Shown here: positions 19,460 through 29,161 of the stretch, one piece after another
Layout: each line of letters begins with the position of its first letter
Position numbering within the stretch: position 1 is the first letter of the stretch
Assembly: GCF_015354245.1 (NCBI RefSeq)
Contig: NZ_JADKYZ010000002.1
Coordinates: 1-64,000 of the forward strand
Direction of reading: 5' to 3'
DNA length: 64,000 bases
Origin: Diaphorobacter caeni
Lineage (GTDB): Bacteria; Pseudomonadota; Gammaproteobacteria; Burkholderiales; Burkholderiaceae_C
Made by a program: the position numbers and the translations under genes
The notes under the pieces: model-generated
Database searches by the model: none
Told to the model about the DNA's origin: nothing
The model's input: the letters and a program-made list of their open reading frames with translations, nothing else

Positions 19460-21789
19460 ACACACGCGCCAACGCATCCGAGCTCGACACCGCGCAACCC
19501 GCCGTCGGCTCGTCGCACTTTCATGAAAGCGCGCGCGCGCAAGTCGCGGGCGCGGTCAGCTACATCGACGACATCCCCGAGATCAAGGGCACGCTGTACG
19601 CCGCGCCGATTCTCTCGAACGTCGCGCATGGCACGCTCGACAGCGTGGACGCGAGCGCCGCACTGGCCATGCCGGGCGTGCGCGATGTCGTGCTGTCCAA
19701 GGACATCCCCGGCGACAAGATCCTCGCCGCGTTCGCGCACGACGAGCCGGTCTTCGCCATCGACACCGTGCAGTTCGTCGGTCAGGTGATCGGCCTCGTC
19801 ATCGCCGAAACCGTGATGCAGGCACGCCGCGCCGCGCGCGCCGTCAAGCTGGAGATCACGCCGTTGCCAGCCATTCTGACCGTGGCCGATGCGCTCAACG
19901 CGCAGAACTACGTGCTGCCGCCAGTCCACGTGCGACGCGGCGATGCGGCTGCGGCGCTGGGCTCGGCCAAGCACCGGCTGCAAGGCAGTTTCGAGGTCGG
20001 CGGCCAGGAGCACTTCTATCTGGAAGGTCAGATCGCCTATGCGCTGCCGCTCGAACAAAAGCAGTGGTGGATCTACTCGAGCACCCAGCATCCGGGCGAA
20101 GTGCAGCACTGGGTGTCGCACGCGCTGGGGCTGGAGAACAATGCGGTGCGCGTCGAATGCCGCCGCATGGGCGGTGGCTTCGGCGGCAAGGAAACGCAGG
20201 CCGGCCACCTCGCCGTCTGGGCCGCCGTCGCCGCCAACAAGACCGGCAAGCCAGTGAAGCTGCGCCTCGACCGCGACGAGGATTTCATGGTCACCGGCAA
20301 ACGCCACCCCTTCGCGTATGAGTACGACGTGAGCTTTGACGACACCGGCCGCATCACCGGACTCCAACTCCAGCTCGCGGCCAACTGCGGCTTCAGCGCC
20401 GACCTCTCCGGCCCCGTGGCCGACCGCGCGGTCTTCCACAGCGACAACGCCTACTTCCTCGAAGACGTGGACATCGCCTCGTTCCGCTGCAAGACGAACA
20501 CGCAGAGCCACACCGCCTTCCGGGGCTTCGGCGGGCCGCAGGGCGTGATCGTGATCGAGTCCATCATGGGCGACATCGCACGCGCGCTGAACAAGGATGC
20601 GCTCGACGTGCGCATGCGCAACCTCTACGGCATCGACGAACGCAACGTCACCCACTACCAGATGAAGGTGGAAGACAACATCCTGCACGCGCTCCTGCCG
20701 CAGTTGGAAGCGACGTCCAACTACCGCAAGCGCCAGCAGGCCGTGGCCGACTGGAACGCGGGCAATGCGGTGATCAAGCGCGGACTGGCGATCACGCCGG
20801 TCAAGTTCGGCATCAGTTTCACCGCCACGCTGTTCAATCAGGCCGGTGCGCTCGTGCATGTCTACACCGACGGCAGCGTGCAGGTGAACCATGGCGGCAC
20901 CGAAATGGGCCAGGGCCTGCACACCAAGGTCGCGCAGATCGTGGCCGACGAACTGGGCGTGCCGTTCGAGCGCGTGATCGTCACCGCAAGCGACACCAGC
21001 AAGATCCCCAATGCCAGCGCCACCGCGGCCTCGGCGGGCACCGACCTCAACGGCCGCGCCGCCCAGTTCGCCGCCCGCAACATCCGCGACAACCTGGCCT
21101 CCTACGTCTGCGGCCTCGACGCCGTCGGCGCGGGCGCGGTGCAATTCGCCGACGGCAAGATCATCACGCCCAAGCGCACGCGCGACTGGAACGATGTCGT
21201 CAAGGAAGCCTACGCCAACCGCATCCAACTGTGGAGCGACGGCTTCTACCGCACGCCCAAGATCCACTACGACAAGACCACCCTCACCGGCCGCCCGTTC
21301 TACTATTTCGCCTACGGCGCCGCCTGCACCGAGGTCGCCATCGACACCCTCACCGGCGAATCACGCGTACTCGCCGTGGACATCCTCCACGACGTGGGCC
21401 GCAGCATCAACCCCGCCATCGACAAGGGCCAGATCGAAGGCGGCTTCGTCCAGGGCATGGGCTGGCTCACCACCGAACAGCTCGTATGGAACGACAACGG
21501 CCTGCTCACGACGCACGCCCCCAGCACCTACAAGATCCCCGCGACGGGCGACATCCCGCAGCATCTCAAGGTCGATTTCTGGCACGAAGCCAACCGCGAA
21601 GACAACGTGGGCGGCAGCAAGGCCGTGGGCGAGCCGCCGTTCATGCTGGCGATCAGCGTGTATGAGGCGATGCGCGACGCCATTGCGGCGGCGCGCAAGG
21701 GTGTGGGTGTGGATGAGCAGGAGCCGGTGACGCTCTCAGCCCCCGCCACGGCGGAGAATGTGTTGCGGGCTCTCGGCAAGCTGAGCTGA
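19456..21789 (+). CDS. xdhB: Xanthine dehydrogenase large subunit (molybdopterin-binding)
   Basis: A 777-aa subunit that carries the molybdenum cofactor. Visible motifs are 'ECRRMGGGFGGKE' near residue 235, 'FRGFGGPQG' near 355, 'GGTEMGQGLHTK' near 480 and 'VGEPPFMLAISVYEAMRDA' at the C-terminus. Glu726 in the last motif matches the catalytic base of xanthine dehydrogenases. Full family length, no interruption. An XdhC-type maturation protein normally follows, but here a type I restriction-modification operon begins 70 bases downstream on the opposite strand. Confidence 0.95.
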   Translation: MNTRANASELDTAQPAVGSSHFHESARAQVAGAVSYIDDIPEIKGTLYAAPILSNVAHGTLDSVDASAALAMPGVRDVVLSKDIPGDKILAAFAHDEPVFAIDTVQFVGQVIGLVIAETVMQARRAARAVKLEITPLPAILTVADALNAQNYVLPPVHVRRGDAAAALGSAKHRLQGSFEVGGQEHFYLEGQIAYALPLEQKQWWIYSSTQHPGEVQHWVSHALGLENNAVRVECRRMGGGFGGKETQAGHLAVWAAVAANKTGKPVKLRLDRDEDFMVTGKRHPFAYEYDVSFDDTGRITGLQLQLAANCGFSADLSGPVADRAVFHSDNAYFLEDVDIASFRCKTNTQSHTAFRGFGGPQGVIVIESIMGDIARALNKDALDVRMRNLYGIDERNVTHYQMKVEDNILHALLPQLEATSNYRKRQQAVADWNAGNAVIKRGLAITPVKFGISFTATLFNQAGALVHVYTDGSVQVNHGGTEMGQGLHTKVAQIVADELGVPFERVIVTASDTSKIPNASATAASAGTDLNGRAAQFAARNIRDNLASYVCGLDAVGAGAVQFADGKIITPKRTRDWNDVVKEAYANRIQLWSDGFYRTPKIHYDKTTLTGRPFYYFAYGAACTEVAIDTLTGESRVLAVDILHDVGRSINPAIDKGQIEGGFVQGMGWLTTEQLVWNDNGLLTTHAPSTYKIPATGDIPQHLKVDFWHEANREDNVGGSKAVGEPPFMLAISVYEAMRDAIAAARKGVGVDEQEPVTLSAPATAENVLRALGKLS

Positions 21790-21859
21790 GGGAGACGCTC
21801 AGGCCATCGACCAAGATTCGCACCTTCGTCGAAGGCACAGATCACCAACGGACAGTCGC

Positions 21860-23473
21860 CTATGGCAACAGCTTCAATCCCAGTTCTCTCAAGAAGGCGT
21901 TGTGCTTGTCCTTCGCCGCCGCAATCGCCTGTTCAATCTCCACCAACTCGCGATGAGTCGCATCAAGATCAATCTCCGCCTCGCTCACCACCGTGCTGAT
22001 ATAGCGCGAGATGTTCAGGTTGAAATCGTTCTTCTCGATCTCGGCCATCTCCACCTTGCGTGAGTAACGCGCCTCTTCCTCTCGGAACTGGTAGGTTTTG
22101 ATGATCTTGGCGATGTGCTCGGGCTTGAGCTGGTTTTGGCGCTTGCCTTTTTCGAAGTGCTCGGCAGCGTTGATGAACAGCACATCATCCGGCTTCTTGC
22201 ACTTCTTCAGCACCAGAATGCACACGGGAATACCGGTGGAATAGAACAGATTGGCGGGCAGCCCGATCACCGTGTCGATGTGCCCGTCCTTCAGCAGCTT
22301 GGTGCGGATGCGTTCTTCCGCCCCGCCGCGAAACAGCACGCCGTGCGGCAAGATGATCGCCATCACGCCCTGATCTTTCAGGTAGTGAAAACCGTGCAGC
22401 AGAAAAGCAAAGTCGGCTGCCGACTTGGGCGCGAGACCGTGGCTTTTGAAGCGCACGTCATCGGCCAGCGCATCCGTCGGCTCCCAGCGGTAGCTGAAAG
22501 GCGGGTTGGCGACGATGGCGTCAAAACTCGGCCTCTTGGCCGGGTTTTGCTCGCGCAGCATGTCCCACTCGTTGAGCAGCGTATCGCCATGGAAGATTTC
22601 GAACTCCGTGTCCTTCACCCCATGCAGCAGCATGTTCATGCGCGCGAGGTTGTAGGTGGTGATGTTCTTTTCCTGACCGAAGATCTTGCCAATCGCTCCA
22701 CCCGCACCGGCCACCTTCTTGCGCACATTGAGCAGCAGCGAGCCGGAGCCGCAGGCAAAGTCCAGCACGCTATCAAGCCGCTTCTTGGTGCCGGTTTCCG
22801 GCTCGTGACTGTCCAGCGTAACGATGGCTGAAAGAACGTCCGAAATCTGCTGCGGCGTGTAGAACTCGCCGGCCTTCTTGCCAGAGCCAGCGGCAAACTG
22901 GCCGATCAGGTATTCGTAGGCATCGCCCAGCGCGTCCACATCGGTGGAAAACTCCAGCAGTCCTTCGGCAATTTTCTGGATGACGACGCAGAGTTTTGCA
23001 TTCCGGTCGGTATACGTTTTACCAAGCTTTGGGGAGCTCAGGTCGATTTCGGAGAACAGGCCTTGAAAGGTGCTTTCAAACGACTCCGTCTCGATGTATT
23101 TGAAGCCTGCTTGCAGCGTGTTCAGCAGCTCATCGTTCTGAGTGCGCGCCAGATTGGCGATGCTGTTCCACAGGTGCGCGGGCTGGATGACGTAGTGCAC
23201 CTTGCGACGCATCTGCTTTTCAAACGCGGGAATGTCATCCACATTGTTCGCATACCAGAGCGCCAGTGGCACCTTGCGGGCGTCGCCGTCTACATCGGGA
23301 TAGTCCTTGCCCAACTCCTTCTTCGCCGCCGTCTCGTAATTGTCCGAGAGATAACGCAGAAAGAGGAAGGACAGCATGTAGTCGCGGAAGTCGTCCGCGT
23401 CCATGGCGCCGCGCAGTTGGTCGGCAATGCTCCAGAGCGTGTTGCCCAGTTGTTTTTGATTGGCTTCGGTCAT
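21860..23473 (-). CDS. hsdM: Type I restriction-modification system, DNA methyltransferase subunit
   Basis: A 537-aa adenine-N6 methyltransferase subunit. The N-terminal HsdM helical domain covers about residues 5-160. The SAM-binding motif 'DFACGSGSLL' is at about 238-247 and the catalytic Asn-Pro-Pro-Phe at 323-326. A C-terminal helical region likely contacts HsdS. It works as part of an M2S methylase or an R2M2S nuclease. It is the last gene of the operon, and its ATG overlaps the rhuM stop by 4 bases. Length and motifs are complete, so the gene looks functional. Confidence 0.95.
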   Translation of the reverse strand: MTEANQKQLGNTLWSIADQLRGAMDADDFRDYMLSFLFLRYLSDNYETAAKKELGKDYPDVDGDARKVPLALWYANNVDDIPAFEKQMRRKVHYVIQPAHLWNSIANLARTQNDELLNTLQAGFKYIETESFESTFQGLFSEIDLSSPKLGKTYTDRNAKLCVVIQKIAEGLLEFSTDVDALGDAYEYLIGQFAAGSGKKAGEFYTPQQISDVLSAIVTLDSHEPETGTKKRLDSVLDFACGSGSLLLNVRKKVAGAGGAIGKIFGQEKNITTYNLARMNMLLHGVKDTEFEIFHGDTLLNEWDMLREQNPAKRPSFDAIVANPPFSYRWEPTDALADDVRFKSHGLAPKSAADFAFLLHGFHYLKDQGVMAIILPHGVLFRGGAEERIRTKLLKDGHIDTVIGLPANLFYSTGIPVCILVLKKCKKPDDVLFINAAEHFEKGKRQNQLKPEHIAKIIKTYQFREEEARYSRKVEMAEIEKNDFNLNISRYISTVVSEAEIDLDATHRELVEIEQAIAAAKDKHNAFLRELGLKLLP

Positions 23474-24471
23474 TTCTTGGGGCGACGTTTGATTTTGGTT
23501 TCCAGCGCTTGAAGTTCGGCCTCGTCCTGCTGGTCAGCCGCGATAGCTTCCGCACGTTTACGGTCGCGGTCGAACTGGAGATACAACTCACCCGTGCGTG
23601 CTTCCATCTGTCCATTGCTGATGGAGCCTGTGTGCGTCAGCAGCGGAAAGCCGTTGGACGTGATGATCTGATCCACGTTCTGCTTCCAGAAGGCCATTTG
23701 CGTCTCTTGCTTGCGCTTGGCCCGCAGCTCGGCGGTTTCCAGGAAGATGACGACCAGCCGGTTCAGCGTGTCTATCTCGTCTTCGCTCAGGTAGTTCTTG
23801 GCCACAATGGCGTCCTCCTTGCGCACCTTGTTGCCCTTCCAAGCAAGCAGGCCAAAATGCGGATCGGCAGGATTTGCCCGCGCGGTGACGAGTTCAGCGG
23901 CGGTCTTTTCTGTCACGGCATAGATCAGCAAGTTCTGCACCGTGGCAAAAAAAAGTTGCGTTGCCTTTTCAGTTTTGTCGTAGTCGCTGGCGAGGGCAAA
24001 AAGGTCGCGCACCTTTTGATAAAAACGCTTCTCGGAAGCCCGGATGTCGCGGATGCGCTCCAGCATCTCGTCGAAGTAATCCGGGCGGCCATCCGGGTTC
24101 TTCAGACGCTCGTCGTCCATCACAAAGCCCTTGGTCAGGTACTCCTTCAGGACCGTGGAAGCCCAGCGGCGGAACTGCACGCCGCGCGGTGAACGCACGC
24201 GGTAGCCCACGGCCAGAATGGCATCCAAGTTGTAGAGCTGTGTCTGATATCGCTTGCCGTCAGCAGCAGTTGTCAAGGAATCCTTGACAACTGAATCCTC
24301 GCTCAACTCACCGTCTTCGAAGATGTTTTTCAGGTGCAGCGAAATGTTTTGCTTTGTGGCATCGAAGAGCTCCGCCATCTCCAATTGTGTCAGCCAGACA
24401 GTTTCTTCCAGCGCCCGCAGTTTGATCTGGCTGCGACCATCTTCGGTGGTGTAGAGAATCAGGTCGCTCAT
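23470..24471 (-). CDS. RhuM family protein embedded in the restriction-modification operon
   Basis: A 333-aa protein of the RhuM family, first named from a Salmonella pathogenicity-island gene. The N-terminal part has 'VWLTQLEMAELFDATKQNISLHLKNIFEDGEL', a helix-turn-helix-like segment near residues 25-56, and 'NLDAILAVGYRVRSPRGVQFRRWAS' near 95-120. The C-terminal half contains 'GNKVRKEDAIVAKNYLSEDEIDTLNRLV', shared by RhuM-like proteins, and ends in a charged tail. Its biochemical role is not established. ATGA overlaps on both sides fix it in the operon between hsdS and hsdM, suggesting a role coupled to the R-M enzyme, such as a regulator, accessory defence protein or safeguard. Confidence 0.85.
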   Translation of the reverse strand: MSDLILYTTEDGRSQIKLRALEETVWLTQLEMAELFDATKQNISLHLKNIFEDGELSEDSVVKDSLTTAADGKRYQTQLYNLDAILAVGYRVRSPRGVQFRRWASTVLKEYLTKGFVMDDERLKNPDGRPDYFDEMLERIRDIRASEKRFYQKVRDLFALASDYDKTEKATQLFFATVQNLLIYAVTEKTAAELVTARANPADPHFGLLAWKGNKVRKEDAIVAKNYLSEDEIDTLNRLVVIFLETAELRAKRKQETQMAFWKQNVDQIITSNGFPLLTHTGSISNGQMEARTGELYLQFDRDRKRAEAIAADQQDEAELQALETKIKRRPKK

Positions 24472-25775
24472 GCTTCGACCTCCTCCGTGGATGGGAAGAG
24501 CTGCTGCATCAAGCTTTTTTTGTGGGTCTTGAGGACTTCGAGTTTTTGGGCTTCGGCGGTGATTTGGGTGTCGAGGGTGCTTAGGCAGGAGGTGACCTTC
24601 CTCTGTTCTGCATCCTCTGACGGAAACGCGAACTGTATTTCTCGTACCAACCCTTGGCTGAGATTTTCTTGCCCGCCGCTATTGCTCATTTCCCGGATTT
24701 CTTCATATCGCCCCGCCATGTTTGCAAAGAGAAAATATGGATCTATGCCTTTTCGAGGAAGAATTGCGGCACATGCTTGGTTTGTTGCAGCCTCGATTCC
24801 TAGCAAAGCGACTTGACCGCGTGTTTTACCCTGGCCGTACATAGCCATCAATACTGTGCCTTTAGGAAAGAGCTTTGCTGAAGAGTTGGCTACCCCCTCC
24901 GAAGTAATAAACTCCTCTGCACTGGAAATCACTTGGAAATCCACCTGTGACGTTGTGATCCAGGGAATGTTTCCATTCCAGTAAGCCTTTTCGGTGCGGC
25001 TTGGAGTACCGTCAGAAGCCGTTTTAAATATATTGCCGATGGAGTCACTCACCCACTCCCCTGCGTTTTGGAATTCGGGAAAGCGGAGGCGCGGTTGCGT
25101 TTCACCTTCGCGCGGAAAAAGCTGCTGCATCAGCCCTTTTTTATGGGCCTTGAGCGCGTCCACTTTCCGCGCTTGCGCGGCGATCAGTTCGTCCGCCGAA
25201 CTCAGGCACTCGGCGATTTTTTGCTGTTCAGCTTGTTCGGGAAGTCTGACCGATAGAGCTTTAATTATTTCAGCGTTGAGATTCTGAACCCCACTTCCCG
25301 CAGCGTTGTCCGCGAAGTATCGTTGGCTACTGGGAGCCGAGATCGAATAATAGAGAAAGTCTCTATTCACGTGCTTGGCAATGTCCGTGATGGCAATCCA
25401 GCCGTCATGAATACAAGTTTCAATCTGAAGAATATACGGCCGCCCGAAGCTCATCGAGTTTGAGAGAATCAAGTCTCCGGGTCTTACGAATCTAGTTTTG
25501 CTTAGTGCTTCACGGCGAACCTTTTCAGCGGTTCGAGTGACGTATTTGGCGTCTTTATCTACATCGCCAATCTTGAGCCAATTGAGTCCGCTCGCATCGG
25601 TGGTGAGAAACCCATCAATTGGGCGTGGAGAACCGCCACGAACAATTTCCGACAACTCGCTCATGCTAGATTTTTCCCAGCCATCTGCCCCCCGAAACTC
25701 CGGAAACCGCAGCTTCGGCACCATCACAGTCTTTGCCCCGCCCCTCGTCACGGCGGCTTTGTCCTTACGACTCAT
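24468..25775 (-). CDS. hsdS: Type I restriction-modification system, specificity subunit
   Basis: A 435-aa specificity subunit with two target-recognition domains. TRD1 covers about residues 20-180 and TRD2 about 220-390. Each is followed by a coiled-coil conserved region with the repeated pattern 'DALKAHKKGLMQQLFP' and 'EVLKTHKKSLMQQLFP', which sets the spacing of the two half-sites. The recognition sequence cannot be read from the protein. The ATG at 25775 overlaps the hsdR end by 11 bases; a GTG at 25781 is an alternative. The two repeats give internal sequence similarity that could allow TRD exchange by recombination. Confidence 0.93.
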   Translation of the reverse strand: MSRKDKAAVTRGGAKTVMVPKLRFPEFRGADGWEKSSMSELSEIVRGGSPRPIDGFLTTDASGLNWLKIGDVDKDAKYVTRTAEKVRREALSKTRFVRPGDLILSNSMSFGRPYILQIETCIHDGWIAITDIAKHVNRDFLYYSISAPSSQRYFADNAAGSGVQNLNAEIIKALSVRLPEQAEQQKIAECLSSADELIAAQARKVDALKAHKKGLMQQLFPREGETQPRLRFPEFQNAGEWVSDSIGNIFKTASDGTPSRTEKAYWNGNIPWITTSQVDFQVISSAEEFITSEGVANSSAKLFPKGTVLMAMYGQGKTRGQVALLGIEAATNQACAAILPRKGIDPYFLFANMAGRYEEIREMSNSGGQENLSQGLVREIQFAFPSEDAEQRKVTSCLSTLDTQITAEAQKLEVLKTHKKSLMQQLFPSTEEVEA

Positions 25776-28700
25776 ACGCACTCAATCCAGAAATTTCACG
25801 GCCACCTGCGCGCCTATCGAGAACGGGCCGTAGATCAGCCATCAACGCCAGTTCCGCTTCACCACGCGCTTTCCATCCAAGATCAAGCGGCTCCATCAGC
25901 TCACTTAGCAACTCGCCATCCAAAATCATGCGGTCAAGAATGCCGTCCACAAAGTTCTGAACAGCGTCTGCGGCCAAGCCATGCTTGGTGGCGATGGCGG
26001 CAAGCTCTTTGACGTTCTTCTCGGCCTTGAAGTGTGTGTAGCCGTCTCGGATGTCGGTCTCGGAGAGACCTTCGCCCGCCTTGAGCGTGTTGATGTACTC
26101 CGCAATATCGTCGCGCTCGCTCATGAACTTGGCATCGGCGCTGATCAGGCCGATCAGTTCCGCGCGCGTCATCTTGGCCTTGCCCGGCTCCTTGGCGGAG
26201 AACTTGGCGATGAGGCCCATGATGTAGTCGTAGTCGATCACGGAAGACGCGAAGAGCACGAACTCGAAGTCGAGCTGTTCCACTGGGTTTTCTGCGCCCG
26301 GGCCATCGCCATGCTTGCCACTGTCTTTGCCCTGTTGCTCCCGGAGCTTCTTGGCGGTTTCAAGATACTGGCCCTTGAAGCCGCGCAGGTTTTCATCGGG
26401 CAGTACCGTTTCGATGGCGGCTTTGTCTTCGCCGGTGAGATCGGTGTATTGATCGAGCTGAGTTTTGAGCCGTTGCACTTCCTTGAAATGGGTGACGAAA
26501 GCCGCGCGGGCCGCGTCGCCCTTCAGGTTGGCCACTTCTGAGGGCGAACAGGCCAGGCCCTGGGACTTCATGAACTCGTCCAGCTTTTGCACGGCGGCAT
26601 CCAGCTTTTCGATGACCACCGGCGCTTTGTCCACAAGCCAGATTTTCCGCGCCTGCTCGCCAGTCTTCTCGCCGGAGAAAAGGGCGATGGCGGCATCAAC
26701 CGAGTCTTGCTGCTGACGGAAGTCGAGGATGTTGCCGTAGGGTTTGGTGCCGTTGAGCACGCGGTTGGTGCGCGAGAAGGCCTGAATCAAGCCGTGGTAC
26801 TTGAGGTTCTTGTCCACGTAAAGCGTGTTCAGGAACTTGGAGTCAAAGCCAGTGAGCAGCATGTCCACCACGATGGTGATGTCGATTTTCTGCGCAGCCG
26901 GGTAGTCGGCATTGGGCCACTGGTGGTCTTTGATGCGCTTTTGCACGTCCTGGTAGTACAGGTCGAACTCGCTCAAACGGTGGTTGGTGCCGTAGCGGGC
27001 GTTGTAGTCCGCGAGGATGGCCTTGAGCGCAGCTTTTTTGCCCTCGGGGTCTTCTTCGTTGTCTGCTTGCTCTTGTGGCAAATCCTCCTGGATCTGCCTC
27101 ACATCCGGGTCGCCCTCGGCAGGCGGAGAAAAGACGCAGGCGATGTTCAACGGCTTGAAGTCGGGATCAGCAGCGTGCTTTTCCGCTTGCATCGTTTTGA
27201 ACAGTGCGTGGTATTCGATGGCGTCGTTGATGGACGCTGTGGCGAGCACGGCGTTGAAGCGGCGTGCGCCAGTGGCGGCGTCGTGCTTATTGAGGATGGC
27301 TTCAATGACCGCCTTTTTGGCAATGGCCTCGCCGGGCTTGGGCGGGTTCTTGCCTTCGGGCTTGAAGTAGTCAACGTGAAAGCGCAGAACGTTCCCATCC
27401 TCGATGGCGTGGGTGATGGTGTAGGCGTGAAGCTGCTTTTCGAACAGGTCCGCCGTGGTGCGCATTGACGCTTGGGTGTCTTCGATTTTCTGCGAGCTGG
27501 CATTGGCGTCGAAGATGGGCGTGCCAGTGAATCCAAAGAGTTGAGCCTTCGGGAAGAACGCTTTGATGGCCTTGTGGTTATCACCAAACTGAGACCGGTG
27601 GCATTCATCAAAGATGAAGACGATGCGTTGGTCTTGCAGCGCTTCAAGCTGTTCTTTATACGTGGCCTGGCCGCTCTTGCTGCGCTGCTTGTTGCGCTTG
27701 CTGTTTTCATCGAGCGCGAGGCCGAGTTTCTGGATGGTGGTGACGATCACCTTGTCGGCGTAGTCCTCGGAAAGCAGCCGGCGCACTAGGGCGCCCGTGT
27801 TGGTGTTCTCTTCAACACAGCCTTCTTGAAACTTGTTGAACTCTTCGCGCGTCTGACGGTCAAGGTCTTTGCGGTCCACGACGAACACGCATTTGTGGAT
27901 ATGTTCGTTTTCCTTGAGCAGCGTGGAGGCTTTGAACGAGGTGAGCGTCTTGCCGCTGCCCGTGGTGTGCCAGATAAAGCCGTTGCCGTTGTTTTCGTCG
28001 ATGCACGTGATGATGTGCTTCACGGCGTAGACCTGATAGGGCCGCATGATCATGAGCTTTTGCTCGCCCGCGAGCAGCACCATGTAGCGGCTGATGGTGC
28101 GCCCAAGGTCGCACTTTTTCAGGAAGTGCTCGGCGAACTCGTCGAGCTGAGTGATCTTGCGGTTGTCTTCGCCTGCAAACTCATAAATGGGCAGAAAGCG
28201 CTCGTCGGCATTGAAGGCAAAGTGGCGCGCGTTGTTGTTGGCGAAGTAGTAGGTGCGGTCGCGGTTGCTGACGATGAACAGCTGCATGAAGCACAACAGC
28301 GTCTTGGCGTAGCCGTTGCCTGCGTCCTGCTTGTATTCAACGATCTGCTCCATGGCTCGGCGCGGATTCACGCCGAGCGTTTTGAGCTCGATCTGCACGC
28401 AGGGCACGCCGTTGATGAGGATGAGAACGTCGTAGCGGTGGTGGCTGTTGTCGGTGTTGATGCGCAACTGGCGCACAACCTCGAAGTGGTTCTTGCACCA
28501 GTCCTTGATGTTCACCAGCGTGTAGTTCAGCGGTGTGCCGTCGTCGCGGGTGAAGGCATTGATGCCGCGCAGGGTCCTGGCAGCAGTGAACACATCAGGT
28601 GTGACGATTTCATCCAGAAGCCGGGCGAACTCAGAATCCGTCAACTTGACCCGGTTGAGAGCCTCGAACTTCTCGCGAAAATTCTGCTCCAGCGCGGCGC

Positions 28701-28836
28701 GATCACGGATGTCGTCGCGGAATTGGTACTTCAGGTTCTGAAGCTTGCCAATGAAGCCGTATTCGATGTGCTCTTCTTTGACGACGTGGCTCGGCGGAGC
28801 GGACTGCAGATCGCAGGTGTACTTGGATGAAGGCAT
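25765..28836 (-). CDS. hsdR: Type I restriction-modification system, endonuclease/translocase subunit
   Basis: A 1023-aa motor and nuclease subunit. The N-terminal PD-(D/E)xK nuclease shows 'YDVLILINGVPCVQIELK' with Asp136 and Glu150-Leu-Lys152. The SF2 helicase part has 'TTGSGKTLTSFKAS' (Walker A), 'FIFDECHRSQFG' (DEAD-like box) and 'LFGFTGTPIF' (motif III), then a C-terminal helical domain that binds the methylase. The ATG at 28836 is chosen over an upstream in-frame start at 29022, because the extra 62 residues are Pro/Cys-rich and unlike the family. It is the first gene of the operon. Its GC content is lower than that of the flanking genes, consistent with transfer. Confidence 0.94.
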   Translation of the reverse strand: MPSSKYTCDLQSAPPSHVVKEEHIEYGFIGKLQNLKYQFRDDIRDRAALEQNFREKFEALNRVKLTDSEFARLLDEIVTPDVFTAARTLRGINAFTRDDGTPLNYTLVNIKDWCKNHFEVVRQLRINTDNSHHRYDVLILINGVPCVQIELKTLGVNPRRAMEQIVEYKQDAGNGYAKTLLCFMQLFIVSNRDRTYYFANNNARHFAFNADERFLPIYEFAGEDNRKITQLDEFAEHFLKKCDLGRTISRYMVLLAGEQKLMIMRPYQVYAVKHIITCIDENNGNGFIWHTTGSGKTLTSFKASTLLKENEHIHKCVFVVDRKDLDRQTREEFNKFQEGCVEENTNTGALVRRLLSEDYADKVIVTTIQKLGLALDENSKRNKQRSKSGQATYKEQLEALQDQRIVFIFDECHRSQFGDNHKAIKAFFPKAQLFGFTGTPIFDANASSQKIEDTQASMRTTADLFEKQLHAYTITHAIEDGNVLRFHVDYFKPEGKNPPKPGEAIAKKAVIEAILNKHDAATGARRFNAVLATASINDAIEYHALFKTMQAEKHAADPDFKPLNIACVFSPPAEGDPDVRQIQEDLPQEQADNEEDPEGKKAALKAILADYNARYGTNHRLSEFDLYYQDVQKRIKDHQWPNADYPAAQKIDITIVVDMLLTGFDSKFLNTLYVDKNLKYHGLIQAFSRTNRVLNGTKPYGNILDFRQQQDSVDAAIALFSGEKTGEQARKIWLVDKAPVVIEKLDAAVQKLDEFMKSQGLACSPSEVANLKGDAARAAFVTHFKEVQRLKTQLDQYTDLTGEDKAAIETVLPDENLRGFKGQYLETAKKLREQQGKDSGKHGDGPGAENPVEQLDFEFVLFASSVIDYDYIMGLIAKFSAKEPGKAKMTRAELIGLISADAKFMSERDDIAEYINTLKAGEGLSETDIRDGYTHFKAEKNVKELAAIATKHGLAADAVQNFVDGILDRMILDGELLSELMEPLDLGWKARGEAELALMADLRPVLDRRAGGREISGLSAYES

Positions 28837-29161
28837 GGGGACGTACGTTGGCGTGGAGCAGGAAGGCAATGTGGGCGGCGCGGGTAAGTATAGATTGTTA
28901 CAGTTAACCCACGCCGAGCAGCGTCTGGAATGCATCAAATGTGTGCTAGCGCATACTTCAATACTGAACTTTGGGTTTATGGGCAACGGTGGGACTGGCG
29001 CTACAAGAGTGACAGCAATCACTGCCTATTTGGGCATAGACTGAAAAACCAAGTTGCCCGCGACGGTTTGCTTTCACCCCTCAAAATTCCGCACTCCAAG
29101 CCTACGCTCACGACAGCGCACCCCGCGCCCCTTCCCCGCAATCCGCGACAATCGCGGGCCT
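28837..29161. other. Intergenic region between hsdR and the Bcr/CflA-type gene
   Basis: This region must hold two divergent promoters: one for the R-M operon (minus) and one for the exporter (plus). On the minus strand a TATACT hexamer is seen (28888-28893), but no good -35 partner at the usual distance. No gene, repeat or tRNA was recognised. Confidence 0.35.

Noticed and set aside
19417-21267. A 616-codon open frame opposite xdhB
   Set aside because: It lies wholly within xdhB on the other strand, has no ribosome binding site and no recognisable fold.
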